Positions 7,789 to 15,343 of a DNA stretch of 64,000 nucleotides are shown piece by piece (the first letter of the stretch is position 1; each line of letters begins with the position of its first letter). The translations under genes were made by a program, and so were the position numbers. The DNA lies in assembly GCA_017409345.1 (NCBI GenBank), contig JAFQSX010000011.1, forward strand, positions 1-64,000. Direction: 5' to 3'. Source of the stretch: Muribaculaceae bacterium (lineage in GTDB: Bacteria > Bacteroidota > Bacteroidia > Bacteroidales > Muribaculaceae). Under the pieces are notes generated by a model. The model had not been told where the DNA came from. It searched no databases and was given only the letters and a program-made list of their open reading frames with translations.

Positions 7789-9594
7789 ATGCCCAATATA
7801 CTCACCAATCTCATTGACAATCAAACTGTCAAGTATGGAGATAGAGAGGTTTTTCGCCACAAAAATTCTATTGACGGCGATTGGATTATAACCTCATGGA
7901 CACAATTCAAACAACAAGTAGAGGCAATCGCTTGTGCGATGGAGACTCTCGGCCTCAATCCCCAAGAAAATTTAGCGGTATTCTCATCAAATCGCCCTGA
8001 GATTCTCATCTCTGACTATGCTGCTTATGCTAATCGCGCCGTACCCGTATCGATTTATTCAACAAGTAGCACTGGCCAGGTAGAATATATCATAAACGAT
8101 TCTAAATCAAGAATCTTATTCGTTGGCAATGCCGAGCAATATAAAATAGCGCGTAGCATTATCAATAAATGTCCAAGCATTATGTTGATTGTAACATTCG
8201 ATAATGTGACTCGCGATGCCGACGATGAAACCACTATGACATTCTCTCAGATGCTCAATCTTGGCAATAATGCAAGTGATGACTGCAAAAACGAAGTAAA
8301 AAAACGCCAAGCCGAAGCTAAAGAAGATGATATTGCTACTATCATATACACCTCCGGAACCACCGGCGAGCCTAAAGGAGCTGTGCTCCCCCACTCTTGC
8401 TTTGATGCGGTGATGGAAATTCACAAAGAACGACTCACAACATTGAGCGACGAAGACACCTCGGTGTGTTTCCTCCCTCTAAGCCACATTTTTGAGAAAG
8501 CATGGTCGAGTTTCTGCATGTTTATGGGTATGCGTTTCGCCATAAACTATGACACTAAAAACGTGCAACAAACGCTCAAAGAATTCCGCCCTACATGCAT
8601 GTGTAGCGTGCCGCGATTCTGGGAGAAGGTATATACCGGCATCAATGAGAAAATCGGAGAAATGACAGGTTTGAAAAAATTCATGGTGAAGCAAGCCATC
8701 AAAACCGGTTATCGTCGAAATCTCAATTATGCACGTTTAGGCAAAAAAGCTCCTTGGTGGTTGGAAACTAAATATCGTTTCTTCGAGAAAAAAGTACTCA
8801 AAACACTTCAAATGGCTATCGGCGTGGAAAATGGCAACATCTTCCCCACTGCCGGAGCGCCAATGTCAGCAAATATCACTGAATTCCTTCACGCTTGTGG
8901 CATAAATATCGTAATCGGTTACGGTCTTTCTGAGACATGCGCCACCGTGACTTGTTACCCTAATCCCGGTTTTGAACTAAACTCAGCCGGCACAGTGATG
9001 CCAAGAGTACAAATTCGCATCGGAGAACAAAACGAGATACAAGTAAAAGGACCCACTATTTTGCGTGAATACTATAACAAGCCTAAAGAAACGGCCGAAG
9101 CATTTACCGAAGATGGTTGGTTCCGCACAGGCGATGCCGGATTGATTGACGAAAACGGCAACCTCGCCATCACCGACCGTCTTAAAGACCTTTTGAAAAC
9201 TTCTAACGGCAAATATATTGCTCCTCAAGCCATTGAAACTCGCCTTGGCGAAGATAAATACATTGAGCAAGTGGCTGTGATAGGAGAACGACGCAAATAT
9301 GTAACTGCAATTATCATTCCCGCTTTTGAAGCGTTGAAAGAGTATGCCGAAGAGAAGAAAATCCAATATCGCAACCTAGAGGAATTGGTAAAAAATGCCG
9401 ACATCAAAGCGATGATTCAAGAGCGCATCGACTCTCTTCAAGCAGGATTTGCCAACTACGAAAAAATCAAAAAATTCACCCTACTCCCCAAAGCATTCAC
9501 TATGGAAGCAGGTGAATTGACCAACACCCTCAAAATTCGCCGCGCAGTAATCCGCACCCGCTACGCCCGCGAAATCGAAGCCATGTATTGCTGA
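7789..9594 (+). CDS. fadD: Long-chain acyl-CoA synthetase (AMP-binding)
   Basis: A 601-residue adenylate-forming enzyme that activates fatty acids to acyl-CoA with ATP. The AMP-binding P-loop is IIYTSGTTGEPKGAV (about residues 184-198). NIVIGYGLSETCATVT is the adenine/fatty-acid gate motif, and the hinge reads WFRTGDAGLIDENGNL followed by ITDRLKDLLKTSNGKYIAP with the catalytic Lys region. Length and motifs match FACS/AMP-dependent synthetases. It stands alone, with its own promoter and terminator. Whether it feeds phospholipid synthesis from exogenous fatty acids or another pathway cannot be told. Confidence 0.9.
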   Translation: MPNILTNLIDNQTVKYGDREVFRHKNSIDGDWIITSWTQFKQQVEAIACAMETLGLNPQENLAVFSSNRPEILISDYAAYANRAVPVSIYSTSSTGQVEYIINDSKSRILFVGNAEQYKIARSIINKCPSIMLIVTFDNVTRDADDETTMTFSQMLNLGNNASDDCKNEVKKRQAEAKEDDIATIIYTSGTTGEPKGAVLPHSCFDAVMEIHKERLTTLSDEDTSVCFLPLSHIFEKAWSSFCMFMGMRFAINYDTKNVQQTLKEFRPTCMCSVPRFWEKVYTGINEKIGEMTGLKKFMVKQAIKTGYRRNLNYARLGKKAPWWLETKYRFFEKKVLKTLQMAIGVENGNIFPTAGAPMSANITEFLHACGINIVIGYGLSETCATVTCYPNPGFELNSAGTVMPRVQIRIGEQNEIQVKGPTILREYYNKPKETAEAFTEDGWFRTGDAGLIDENGNLAITDRLKDLLKTSNGKYIAPQAIETRLGEDKYIEQVAVIGERRKYVTAIIIPAFEALKEYAEEKKIQYRNLEELVKNADIKAMIQERIDSLQAGFANYEKIKKFTLLPKAFTMEAGELTNTLKIRRAVIRTRYAREIEAMYC

Positions 9595-9623
9595 TAAACC
9601 CATTAATTAAATATCCTTATATC

Positions 9624-9661
9624 ACAAAGCACTCGCAAATTGCGAGTGCTTTGTTTTTTTA
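9624..9661 (+). terminator. Strong intrinsic terminator
   Basis: Perfect 15-bp arms ACAAAGCACTCGCAA and TTGCGAGTGCTTTGT around one base, followed by a T run. It ends the acyl-CoA synthetase transcript and precedes the convergent aldo/keto reductase. Confidence 0.92.
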
Positions 9662-9685
9662 CAACCTTACATCGTTTCGTTATAA

Positions 9686-10690
9686 TCACTTCAATATCTC
9701 CTCTATCATTGTTATTTCTTGGTCAGAGAAATATGTGTTACCATAGTTGAGGCTATCCTCTAATTGAGCCATTGTGCGAGGTCCTATGATAACTGATGTA
9801 ACAGGCTCGTGCGACAAAATCCATGCTGTAGCCATTTGCGCCAACGATTGTCCTCGTTGCTTTGCCAAATCATTTAATTTTGCTACTTTCTCAAGAATTT
9901 CGGGGGTAATATTTGCGTTAGTCAAATACTTTCCACAACCCACTCTTGAGTCTGATGGCACTCCATTTAGATACTTGTCGGTCAACACCCCTTGAGCTAT
10001 AGGCGAAAATGCGGTAAAGCCGATTCCTCTTTTTTGCACAAAATCAAAATGCTCTTTCTCTACATCGCGCACCATCATATTATACTTCCCTTGATAGATG
10101 AGTGGATGCACTTTTTCAGCCTCAAGATATTCAACTGCCTTGGCCAACACATCTACTGGATAATTAGACAATCCCACATACAACGCCTTTCCTTGACGCA
10201 CCACATCTACGAGTGCTTGCATCGTTTCTTCCACAGGAGTTTCGCCATCATAACGGTGTGAATAATAAATATCTACATAGTCAAGAGTCATGCGTTTTAA
10301 CGACTCTTCAAGACTCGTTATCATCATTTTGCGTGAAGACCCCACTCCATAAGGCCCATCCCACATATTATAGCCTGCCTTTGTGGTTACAATCATTTCA
10401 TGTCGATAGGGTTTAAAATCTTGCGTATAAATTCGGCCAAAAGTCTCTTCGGCGCTACCAAATGGAGGCCCATAATTATTTGCTAAATCAAAGCAAGTGA
10501 TACCATTATCAAAAGCGCATCTCATCTTTGCGCGACTCTCTTCAATACTGTCATTTCCACCGAAATTCCACCAAAATCCCAATGAAAGTGTAGGTAATTT
10601 TATACCCGAATTACCACTCCTTCGATACGACACCAACGACTCATCATATCTATCGACACTCGCCTTATAACTATTATCAATCATAATCAT
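9686..10690 (-). CDS. Aldo/keto reductase, YghZ/Kv-beta-like
   Basis: A 334-residue NADPH-dependent TIM-barrel oxidoreductase. The catalytic Asp and Tyr are in CFDLANNYGPPFGSAEE, Lys in VTTKAGYNMWDGPYG and His in DIYYSHRYDG. The C-terminal cofactor segment is SVIIGPRTMAQLEDSL. The GPPFGSAE and GPYG features resemble the YghZ/glyceraldehyde-3-phosphate reductase group; the true substrate is unknown. It may start at 10690 or at the Met two codons later. A TATCTTTG -7 motif sits at 10717-10710. Single-gene transcript. Confidence 0.88.
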   Translation of the reverse strand: MIMIDNSYKASVDRYDESLVSYRRSGNSGIKLPTLSLGFWWNFGGNDSIEESRAKMRCAFDNGITCFDLANNYGPPFGSAEETFGRIYTQDFKPYRHEMIVTTKAGYNMWDGPYGVGSSRKMMITSLEESLKRMTLDYVDIYYSHRYDGETPVEETMQALVDVVRQGKALYVGLSNYPVDVLAKAVEYLEAEKVHPLIYQGKYNMMVRDVEKEHFDFVQKRGIGFTAFSPIAQGVLTDKYLNGVPSDSRVGCGKYLTNANITPEILEKVAKLNDLAKQRGQSLAQMATAWILSHEPVTSVIIGPRTMAQLEDSLNYGNTYFSDQEITMIEEILK

Positions 10691-10709
10691 TATTTTAAAT
10701 TTCTTTTAG

Positions 10710-10717
10710 CAAAGATA
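10710..10717 (-). promoter_or_regulatory. -7 promoter motif for aldo/keto reductase
   Basis: Minus-strand TATCTTTG, 20 nt before the ATG. Matches the -7 consensus; no good -33 element. Confidence 0.5.
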
Positions 10718-10765
10718 GTAAATTATACTACAATAAATTGCAATGTTTACAAAATTGACCTTTTT

Positions 10766-10797
10766 ATTGCAAAAGTAAAAAATTAACTCTAATTTTG
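10766..10797 (+). promoter_or_regulatory. Promoter of the structured RNA region
   Basis: ATTG (10766-10769), a 20-bp spacer and TAATTTTG (10790-10797). This fits the Bacteroidota TTTG-N20-TAnnTTTG pattern with one mismatch. A start near 10802 would give a long non-coding leader or RNA before the next ORF at 11153. Confidence 0.6.
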
Positions 10798-10801
10798 CAT
10801 C

Positions 10802-11140
10802 AACTCGGCAGTCCGGAGGGGCTTCGAGGGATACATATTATCGACGTTTACAAGCGTTATCTTTTTAAGTCATCGAATCTCGCAAATTCATCAACTACCA
10901 AACAAAAGATAAAGCAACTGTATGCGTCCATGTGATGTTATATATTAACATCATTTGCACTATTATTTTAATCATGATGGTGTATTTGGGTGTTTTATAT
11001 ACGCGTTTGGCGTGGGCTGCTGAGTTGCTTATCCTAGTTTGGTGGGGCAATGCGAGAGCCTGATGACTTGGGATAAGTAGTAAAGGATCCCACGTCTGTC
11101 ATTTATAACTGCCCGAATTAGGGATTCATTCAGGCATAAA
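10802..11140 (+). ncRNA. Candidate structured RNA, 6S-like fold
   Basis: No gene is credible in this 340-base stretch, but it has a promoter and a nested fold. GCGTGGG (11010-11016) pairs with CCCACG(T) (11089-11094). Inside it, CTTATCC (11028-11034) pairs with GGATAAG (11071-11077). Between the stems an 11-nt strand on each side forms a symmetric open bubble, the layout of 6S RNA. A separate hairpin GATGTTA-TATAT-TAACATC is at 10934-10952, and TGCCCGAAT/ATTCAGGCA may pair near 11112-11138. 6S is only my best guess; a long 5' leader of the HTH gene or another Bacteroidales RNA family is possible. The ends are not determined. Confidence 0.4.
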
Positions 11141-11152
11141 TCTCGCACCTCA

Positions 11153-11380
11153 ATGCACATTGGCGAAATAATACGACTCACAGTAAAACAACAAGGGCTC
11201 ACCACAGTGTGGCTTGCCCGTCAATTATCTTGTTCACGCACCAACGTGTATAAAATCTATGCCCAGCATTCACTTGACACAAATACCCTTCGTCGCATCT
11301 CAATAATCCTCAAAACCGACTTCTTCGCCCTCTACTCCGAAGATATAGCTTCGCATTGTAATAAAAACAACAATATTTAA
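11153..11380 (+). CDS. Small helix-turn-helix (XRE-like) protein
   Basis: 75 residues. The segment TTVWLARQLSCSRTNVYKIY (about residues 17-36) reads as an HTH: AxxL-type first helix, turn at SCSR, and a recognition helix with Asn-Val-Tyr. The tail DTNTLRRISIILKTDFFALYSED is typical of short Bacteroidales XRE-type proteins that I recall as widespread. It probably binds DNA; targets are unknown. It lies directly after the structured RNA candidate and may share its transcript. It stands alone otherwise. Confidence 0.7.
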   Translation: MHIGEIIRLTVKQQGLTTVWLARQLSCSRTNVYKIYAQHSLDTNTLRRISIILKTDFFALYSEDIASHCNKNNNI

Positions 11381-11623
11381 GCGTCCTATTTGCCGTATTA
11401 GTTAATATGTTGCATTTTAGCGCATTAAGCGATATATAAGTTGCTATACTATGTGCATTTTACAAAAATCTCAAAATCTTGACCAATTTTTGCTTGTAGT
11501 TTAATAAATCAACTATATGCTCTTTTTATATTTATGTGCTATACACTCTCTTGAGTTCAATATAAATCCGATATATTTTAAGAATAAATTTATTGTTTTT
11601 ATAATTATTATAAATATAATTAT

Positions 11624-11631
11624 TATATTTG
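11624..11631 (+). promoter_or_regulatory. -7 promoter motif for the ATPase gene
   Basis: TATATTTG, 18 nt before the ATG, in very AT-rich DNA where chance matches are common. Confidence 0.4.
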
Positions 11632-11649
11632 CAATAAAATTATAATAAT

Positions 11650-12786
11650 ATGGAACAAAAATTGAAAAATCCTTTTGTAGTAGGACGTTATGTGTCTGAT
11701 AAATACTTTTGCGACCGCGAAGAAGAAACGATTTTTCTAAAAAAACAAATAGAAAATGGTCGCAACGTAGCGTTAATTTCTTCTCGTCGATTGGGAAAAA
11801 CTGGATTGATTCATCATTTTTTTACTCAACAAGAAGTAACTAAAAATTATTATACATTTTTTGTTGATATATATGCAACCTCATCATTGATCGAATTTGT
11901 ATATTTTTTAGGGAAGGCGATATATGAAGAGTTAAAACCTAAAAAAACGCAATGGACCGAGCGATTTTTTAATATTATTTCTTCATTAAGAGTGGGGTTT
12001 AAGCTTGATGCTATTACTGGGGAACCCACATTTGACGTAGGATTAGGAGACATTCAATCTCCACAAACCACTCTTGACGAAATTTTCCAATATTTAGAAG
12101 CTGCCGACAAACCATGCATTATTGCTATTGATGAATTTCAACAAATCGGCAATTATGCCGAAAAAAATACAGAAGCGCTATTGAGAACAAAAATTCAACA
12201 GTCCACCAACACCTCGTTTATTTTTTCAGGGAGCAAACGCCACACGATGAGCAACATGTTTAATTCTGCATCTAAGCCATTTTATCAAAGCGCAATAACC
12301 ATGTCACTTGCTCCCATTCCCGTAGAAATCTACACTGGCTTTGCAACCCAAATGTTTGAGATGTATAACAAAAAAGCAAGTCAACGACTAATAGAAATAG
12401 TTTATAATCAATTCGAAGGCTTCACTTGGTTTGTACAAATGATGATGAATGAATTATTTGCTTTGACATCTACCAATGAATTATGCGACATCGAGAAACT
12501 CGAAATTGCTCGCAAAAACATTATTCAAAGTCAAGAGAACGCTTATAAGGAGATACTTTCCAAACTTTCTCATAAGCAAAAAATGCTACTACAAGCCATT
12601 GCTAAAGAAGGAATTGCAGAGGGAATAACTTCAGCAAAATTCATCAAAAAATACAATCTTTCATCAGCAAGTTCTATTCAGGCAGCTATAAAACCTTTAT
12701 TAGAAAACGATCTTTTAACCCAAAACGAAAATCGTTATAGAGTATATGACTATTTCTTTGCCGACTGGTTAAAAAGCAGCTATTAA
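11650..12786 (+). CDS. AAA+ ATPase of the archaeal ATPase_2 type
   Basis: A 378-residue ATP-binding protein. It opens with NPFVVGRYVSDKYFCDREEE. The Walker A is SSRRLGKTGLI (about residues 44-54), Walker B is CIIAIDEFQQIG (about 157-168) and a sensor strand is FIFSGSKRHTM (about 196-206). The C-terminal part (about 305-378) looks like a winged helix: SAKFIKKYNLSSASSIQAAI. This layout is the ATPase_2/STAND-like family common in Bacteroidota; roles are mostly unknown. It lies alone in an accessory stretch between a structured RNA and a MITE-like element, with its own promoter motif and terminator. Base composition is more AT-rich than neighbours. Confidence 0.8.
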   Translation: MEQKLKNPFVVGRYVSDKYFCDREEETIFLKKQIENGRNVALISSRRLGKTGLIHHFFTQQEVTKNYYTFFVDIYATSSLIEFVYFLGKAIYEELKPKKTQWTERFFNIISSLRVGFKLDAITGEPTFDVGLGDIQSPQTTLDEIFQYLEAADKPCIIAIDEFQQIGNYAEKNTEALLRTKIQQSTNTSFIFSGSKRHTMSNMFNSASKPFYQSAITMSLAPIPVEIYTGFATQMFEMYNKKASQRLIEIVYNQFEGFTWFVQMMMNELFALTSTNELCDIEKLEIARKNIIQSQENAYKEILSKLSHKQKMLLQAIAKEGIAEGITSAKFIKKYNLSSASSIQAAIKPLLENDLLTQNENRYRVYDYFFADWLKSSY

Positions 12787-12819
12787 TCAGCAAGTGATTC
12801 ACAACATTCAGATACACGC

Positions 12820-12853
12820 AAAAGCTATCGAATTCAATCTCGATAGCTTTTTT
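12820..12853 (+). terminator. Intrinsic terminator after the ATPase gene
   Basis: Twelve-bp arms AAAAGCTATCGA and TCGATAGCTTTT around an 8-nt loop, followed by T residues. Confidence 0.88.
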
Positions 12854-12916
12854 ACAATTACATCTACTCCGTTTCCTATCCTTTCATCTTCTTCCCTTAT
12901 TATAAATTTATGAATT

Positions 12917-13362
12917 ATTATGGCTCTGTAACAAAAAGGTGTGGGAATCCGTGCGAAGCACGTGAAAGCGTAGCGATATGCAATAACCGAGGGTTTAGCG
13001 AAGCTCTACCCCCGGTTAGCAAACTACCACCACCATGCGTCTGAAAAGACGCGAAAAACTAGCACATAATCATTACTTTATCACTCATATTCATTATATG
13101 TGCATCATAAAAACATGGCTTAATGGTCAAAATAATTGGTAAAATCTCTATAAATCGCTGACAATGATTAACTTTGGGTGTTTGAAAATTTATGGATAAA
13201 AAATCTGCTTTTTTATAACTCAAAACCCATAATAAAATTTCCCGGTTAGCGGGGGGGACATATCGCTGCGCTTTCCCGTGCTTCGCACGTTTCCCCTCGT
13301 TTTTTTTGCCAGTGAACCGTTTTCTGCTTGCCCACACTAAAAAGATACTGAGCCATTATAAT
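12917..13362. mobile_element. MITE-like element with 28-bp terminal inverted repeats
   Basis: Ends: TTATGGCTCTGTAAC (from 12918, running on to GTGTGGG at 12945) and the reverse complement of 13331-13360 share the pattern TWATGGCTCWGTAWC...RGTGTGGG. Just inside, CGTGCGAAGCACG (12951-12963) with the following 18 bases recurs inverted near 13258-13290 (about 29 of 31 identical). The interior is about 450 bp with further hairpins (GGTTAGC-linked, GCGTCTGAAAAGACGC) and no transposase. It fits a non-autonomous element or a decayed IS. A 92-codon frame inside is not a credible gene. Confidence 0.65.
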
Positions 13363-13439
13363 CCCCTAAGGGCTCAACGAAGCATATCCGAGTTAATTAT
13401 GCATTATTTCGCTTAGATAGGCTACCCTTCGGCAATAAA

Positions 13440-13474
13440 AGAAATAAAAAGCAAAATAATTATGCATTATGAAC
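13440..13474 (-). repeat. 35-bp interspersed repeat, copy 2 (inverted)
   Basis: Exact reverse complement of 348-382. The flank TAGATAGGCTACCCTTCGGCA also resembles AAGATAGGCTGCGCCTCGGCA of the repeat at 28494-28644, so these repeats belong to a wider family of intergenic modules. Confidence 0.7.
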
Positions 13475-13481
13475 TATGAAT

Positions 13482-13529
13482 TATGAATTGATTGGCGTTG
13501 TCCCCAATCAGTTTACATGTCAACAAATC
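13482..13529 (+). repeat. 48-bp direct repeat, copy 1
   Basis: Matches 14894-14941 at about 43 of 48 positions, including the identical core TGTCCCCAATCAGTTTACAT. Together the copies bracket the two-gene secreted-protein unit and precede both transcription units. Confidence 0.7.
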
Positions 13530-13542
13530 AGCTGCAGTCAAA

Positions 13543-13575
13543 TTCGCTGTTGCTAAATCCTATTCTGTAATTTTG
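13543..13575 (+). promoter_or_regulatory. Promoter for the secreted-protein pair
   Basis: TAATTTTG at 13568-13575 matches the -7 motif. TTCG at 13543-13546 lies 21 bp upstream, a near match to -33 TTTG. Confidence 0.5.
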
Positions 13576-13608
13576 CAATATATAAAATATAAACTTTAAC
13601 CAATTTAT

Positions 13609-14079
13609 ATGCAAAAGATTCTGCTTCTATGCACTTTATTTTTCAGTTCTGTTATTATTCATGCATCTAATTTCGAATTTGTTGTGTGGACTAAAGCAGG
13701 GGACCAAATTGTGTATGCACTAAATGTAAAACCAAAAATCATAAATACATCAGAAATACTAGTTTTATCAACGACAGAAACTTCTGTTGAATATCCTAAA
13801 TCTGCAGTTGCTAAATTTACTCTCAACTCAAATCCTTGTAATTTAGAGGATAATATAATTAAGAATAATATATGTCAATTAAATGATCGCATATTATTAA
13901 AAGATTGTCAAGCAGGAACGATTATAAAAATATGCGATATTAGTGGAAAACCTCATTTTTGCCAGGTCATTTATGATCCGGGGAATCTTGAAATTCCAAT
14001 CTCGGAATATAATAAAGGCATTTACATTATATCTATTAACACATTCACATATAAATTTATAAAAAATGAAAACAAATAA
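13609..14079 (+). CDS. Small secreted protein with T9SS-like C-terminal tail
   Basis: 156 residues. A clear signal peptide (KILLLCTLFFSSVIIHAS) is followed by a short beta-rich region (FEFVVWTKAGDQIVYAL). The last ~65 residues read like a T9SS type A sorting domain: IIKICDISGKPHFC, then EIPISEYNKGIYIISI and a final KFIKNENK. So it is probably exported through the outer membrane by the Por system. No known enzymatic domain. It overlaps the next gene by 14 nt, which implies translational coupling and a shared job. Confidence 0.65.
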   Translation: MQKILLLCTLFFSSVIIHASNFEFVVWTKAGDQIVYALNVKPKIINTSEILVLSTTETSVEYPKSAVAKFTLNSNPCNLEDNIIKNNICQLNDRILLKDCQAGTIIKICDISGKPHFCQVIYDPGNLEIPISEYNKGIYIISINTFTYKFIKNENK

Positions 14080-14812
14080 AATCTCTCATGTAATTTATAT
14101 AATAACCTTGATCTGTACTACACCATCATTTGCACAAGGTGTTATTATATACCAAAAAGATGGTACATCAATCAATGTACCATACAGCAAATTAGATAGT
14201 ATTGTCACATACGAATCACAAGAAGGGGTAAGTGAAATTCTACCAATCGATGAATATGGGATATCCATAGGACATGAGATTGATTTAGGCCTATCTGTCA
14301 ATTGGGCGGGTTGGGATTTTGGTGCTACCTCATCAAGAGGATATGGAGAACATTATGCTTGGGGAGAATTACATCCACGAACAAGAGATTTTTCGAGCGA
14401 AGGATACGCATATTACAATAGTGATTATATATTTATTGGTGAAAATATATCAGGAACCGTTTATGATGTAGTTCATAATACATTAGGCAATGGTTGGAGG
14501 TTACCGACAAAGGAAGATGCTCAAGAACTAATCAACAATTGTAAGTGGGAAGTAATTACTTGCGACGCAATTGCCGGGTATAAAATAACAGGGCCCAATG
14601 GGAATTCGATTTTTCTTCCATTTAATGGCTGTTATTTAGATGATATTCTAGACCATAGAGGCGAGCACTTTTGCTATTGGACTGGAACGTTAAATTTGGA
14701 TAATGGTGGACAAGCTTATATGTTATGGAATAATAACGCAGCTGCACTAACGGTTGCCGCTGATACTCGGCGTGCTGGTCGATGTATTCGTCCGGTAAAA
14801 ACAAAAAAATAA
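14066..14812 (+). CDS. Secreted FISUMP/DUF1566-like protein
   Basis: 248 residues with an N-terminal signal (about 1-23, ending SFAQG). It contains the Bacteroidota major-paralogous (FISUMP-like) pattern: HEIDLGLSVNWAGWDFGATS, EHYAWGE, GNGWRLPTKEDAQELI, GYKITGPNGNSIFLPF, CYWTGT and RAGRCIRPV. This domain occurs in many secreted or surface proteins and is related to lectin-like folds; its function is not established. The N-terminal part (VIIYQKDGTSINVPYSKLDSI) is a small beta segment also seen in such proteins. Coupled to the upstream T9SS-tail protein. Confidence 0.7.
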   Translation: MKTNKISHVIYIITLICTTPSFAQGVIIYQKDGTSINVPYSKLDSIVTYESQEGVSEILPIDEYGISIGHEIDLGLSVNWAGWDFGATSSRGYGEHYAWGELHPRTRDFSSEGYAYYNSDYIFIGENISGTVYDVVHNTLGNGWRLPTKEDAQELINNCKWEVITCDAIAGYKITGPNGNSIFLPFNGCYLDDILDHRGEHFCYWTGTLNLDNGGQAYMLWNNNAAALTVAADTRRAGRCIRPVKTKK

Positions 14813-14834
14813 AGGAGTAACAAGAGGGAGAACT

Positions 14835-14872
14835 GCACCCATAAGTTTAGTTAAACTTATGGGTGCTTTTTA
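14835..14872 (+). terminator. Intrinsic terminator
   Basis: Fifteen-bp arms GCACCCATAAGTTTA and TAAACTTATGGGTGC with a 2-nt centre, then TTTTT. Ends the secreted pair. Confidence 0.9.
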
Positions 14873-14893
14873 TGAATTGTATTTGTGCAGTTT

Positions 14894-14941
14894 TATGAAT
14901 TGATTAACATTGTCCCCAATCAGTTTACATGTCAACGCATC
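14894..14941 (+). repeat. 48-bp direct repeat, copy 2
   Basis: Near-identical to 13482-13529 (five differences). It sits just upstream of the radical-SAM peptide operon promoter. Confidence 0.7.
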
Positions 14942-14979
14942 GGTTGCACTTATTTTCATTTTTATTTTTTTCAATTTAA

Positions 14980-14987
14980 TACCTTTG
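14980..14987 (+). promoter_or_regulatory. -7 promoter motif of the CXXX-peptide operon
   Basis: TACCTTTG, 42 nt before the precursor ATG. No TTTG at 19-21 bp upstream, but the upstream DNA is T-rich. Confidence 0.55.
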
Positions 14988-15028
14988 ACAAAATAAATTT
15001 CGTTAAACACAATTTAAAGTAATTACTT

Positions 15029-15283
15029 ATGAAATCAAACAAAAACGAAGAATTAAAATCACGCCGTGATTTCTTCAAAAAAGCAGCAAAATCAGCACTA
15101 CCTATCCTTGGCGCTGTTGTATTAGCAAGTTCACCTTTAGTATCTAAAGCAGCTGAAGTCGCAACAGGATGCGCAAGAAATAGCTGTTCTAGACAATGTC
15201 AAGACACATGTAGGAACTATTGTAATGGCACTTGTGATACTACATGTAAAAACTATGGTTGCAAAGGTTATTGCAATAAATAG
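15029..15283 (+). CDS. CXXX-repeat radical SAM target peptide precursor 1
   Basis: 84 residues: a ribosomally made precursor. The leader carries a twin-arginine signal, SRRDFFKKAAK (residues 11-21), a hydrophobic stretch (ALPILGAVVLASSPLV) and an AxA-like site near SKAAEVA. The core has nine cysteines at residues 48, 53, 57, 61, 65, 69, 73, 78 and 82, mostly at four-residue spacing (CSRQ CQDT CRNY CNGT CDTT). This fits the Cys-Xaa-Xaa-Xaa radical SAM target family. It heads the operon with the maturases, and TatA/TatC are encoded downstream. Inference: the modified, folded peptide is exported through Tat. The chemical modification is unknown. Confidence 0.85.
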   Translation: MKSNKNEELKSRRDFFKKAAKSALPILGAVVLASSPLVSKAAEVATGCARNSCSRQCQDTCRNYCNGTCDTTCKNYGCKGYCNK

Positions 15284-15302
15284 ATTTTAATTCATTAAGC
15301 CG

Positions 15303-15328
15303 AAAGTGTACCTAGGAAGGTACACTTT
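15303..15328 (+). promoter_or_regulatory. Hairpin between precursor and maturase genes
   Basis: AAAGTGTACC and GGTACACTTT form a perfect 10-bp stem with a 6-nt loop, not followed by a T run. It could stabilise the precursor mRNA end or cause partial termination, giving more precursor than enzyme. Inference from position. Confidence 0.6.
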
Positions 15329-15343
15329 ACTTGTGTTCTATCG

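Noticed and set aside
13059..13337. A 92-codon minus-strand frame
   Set aside because: Lies inside the MITE-like element and has no recognisable protein features.
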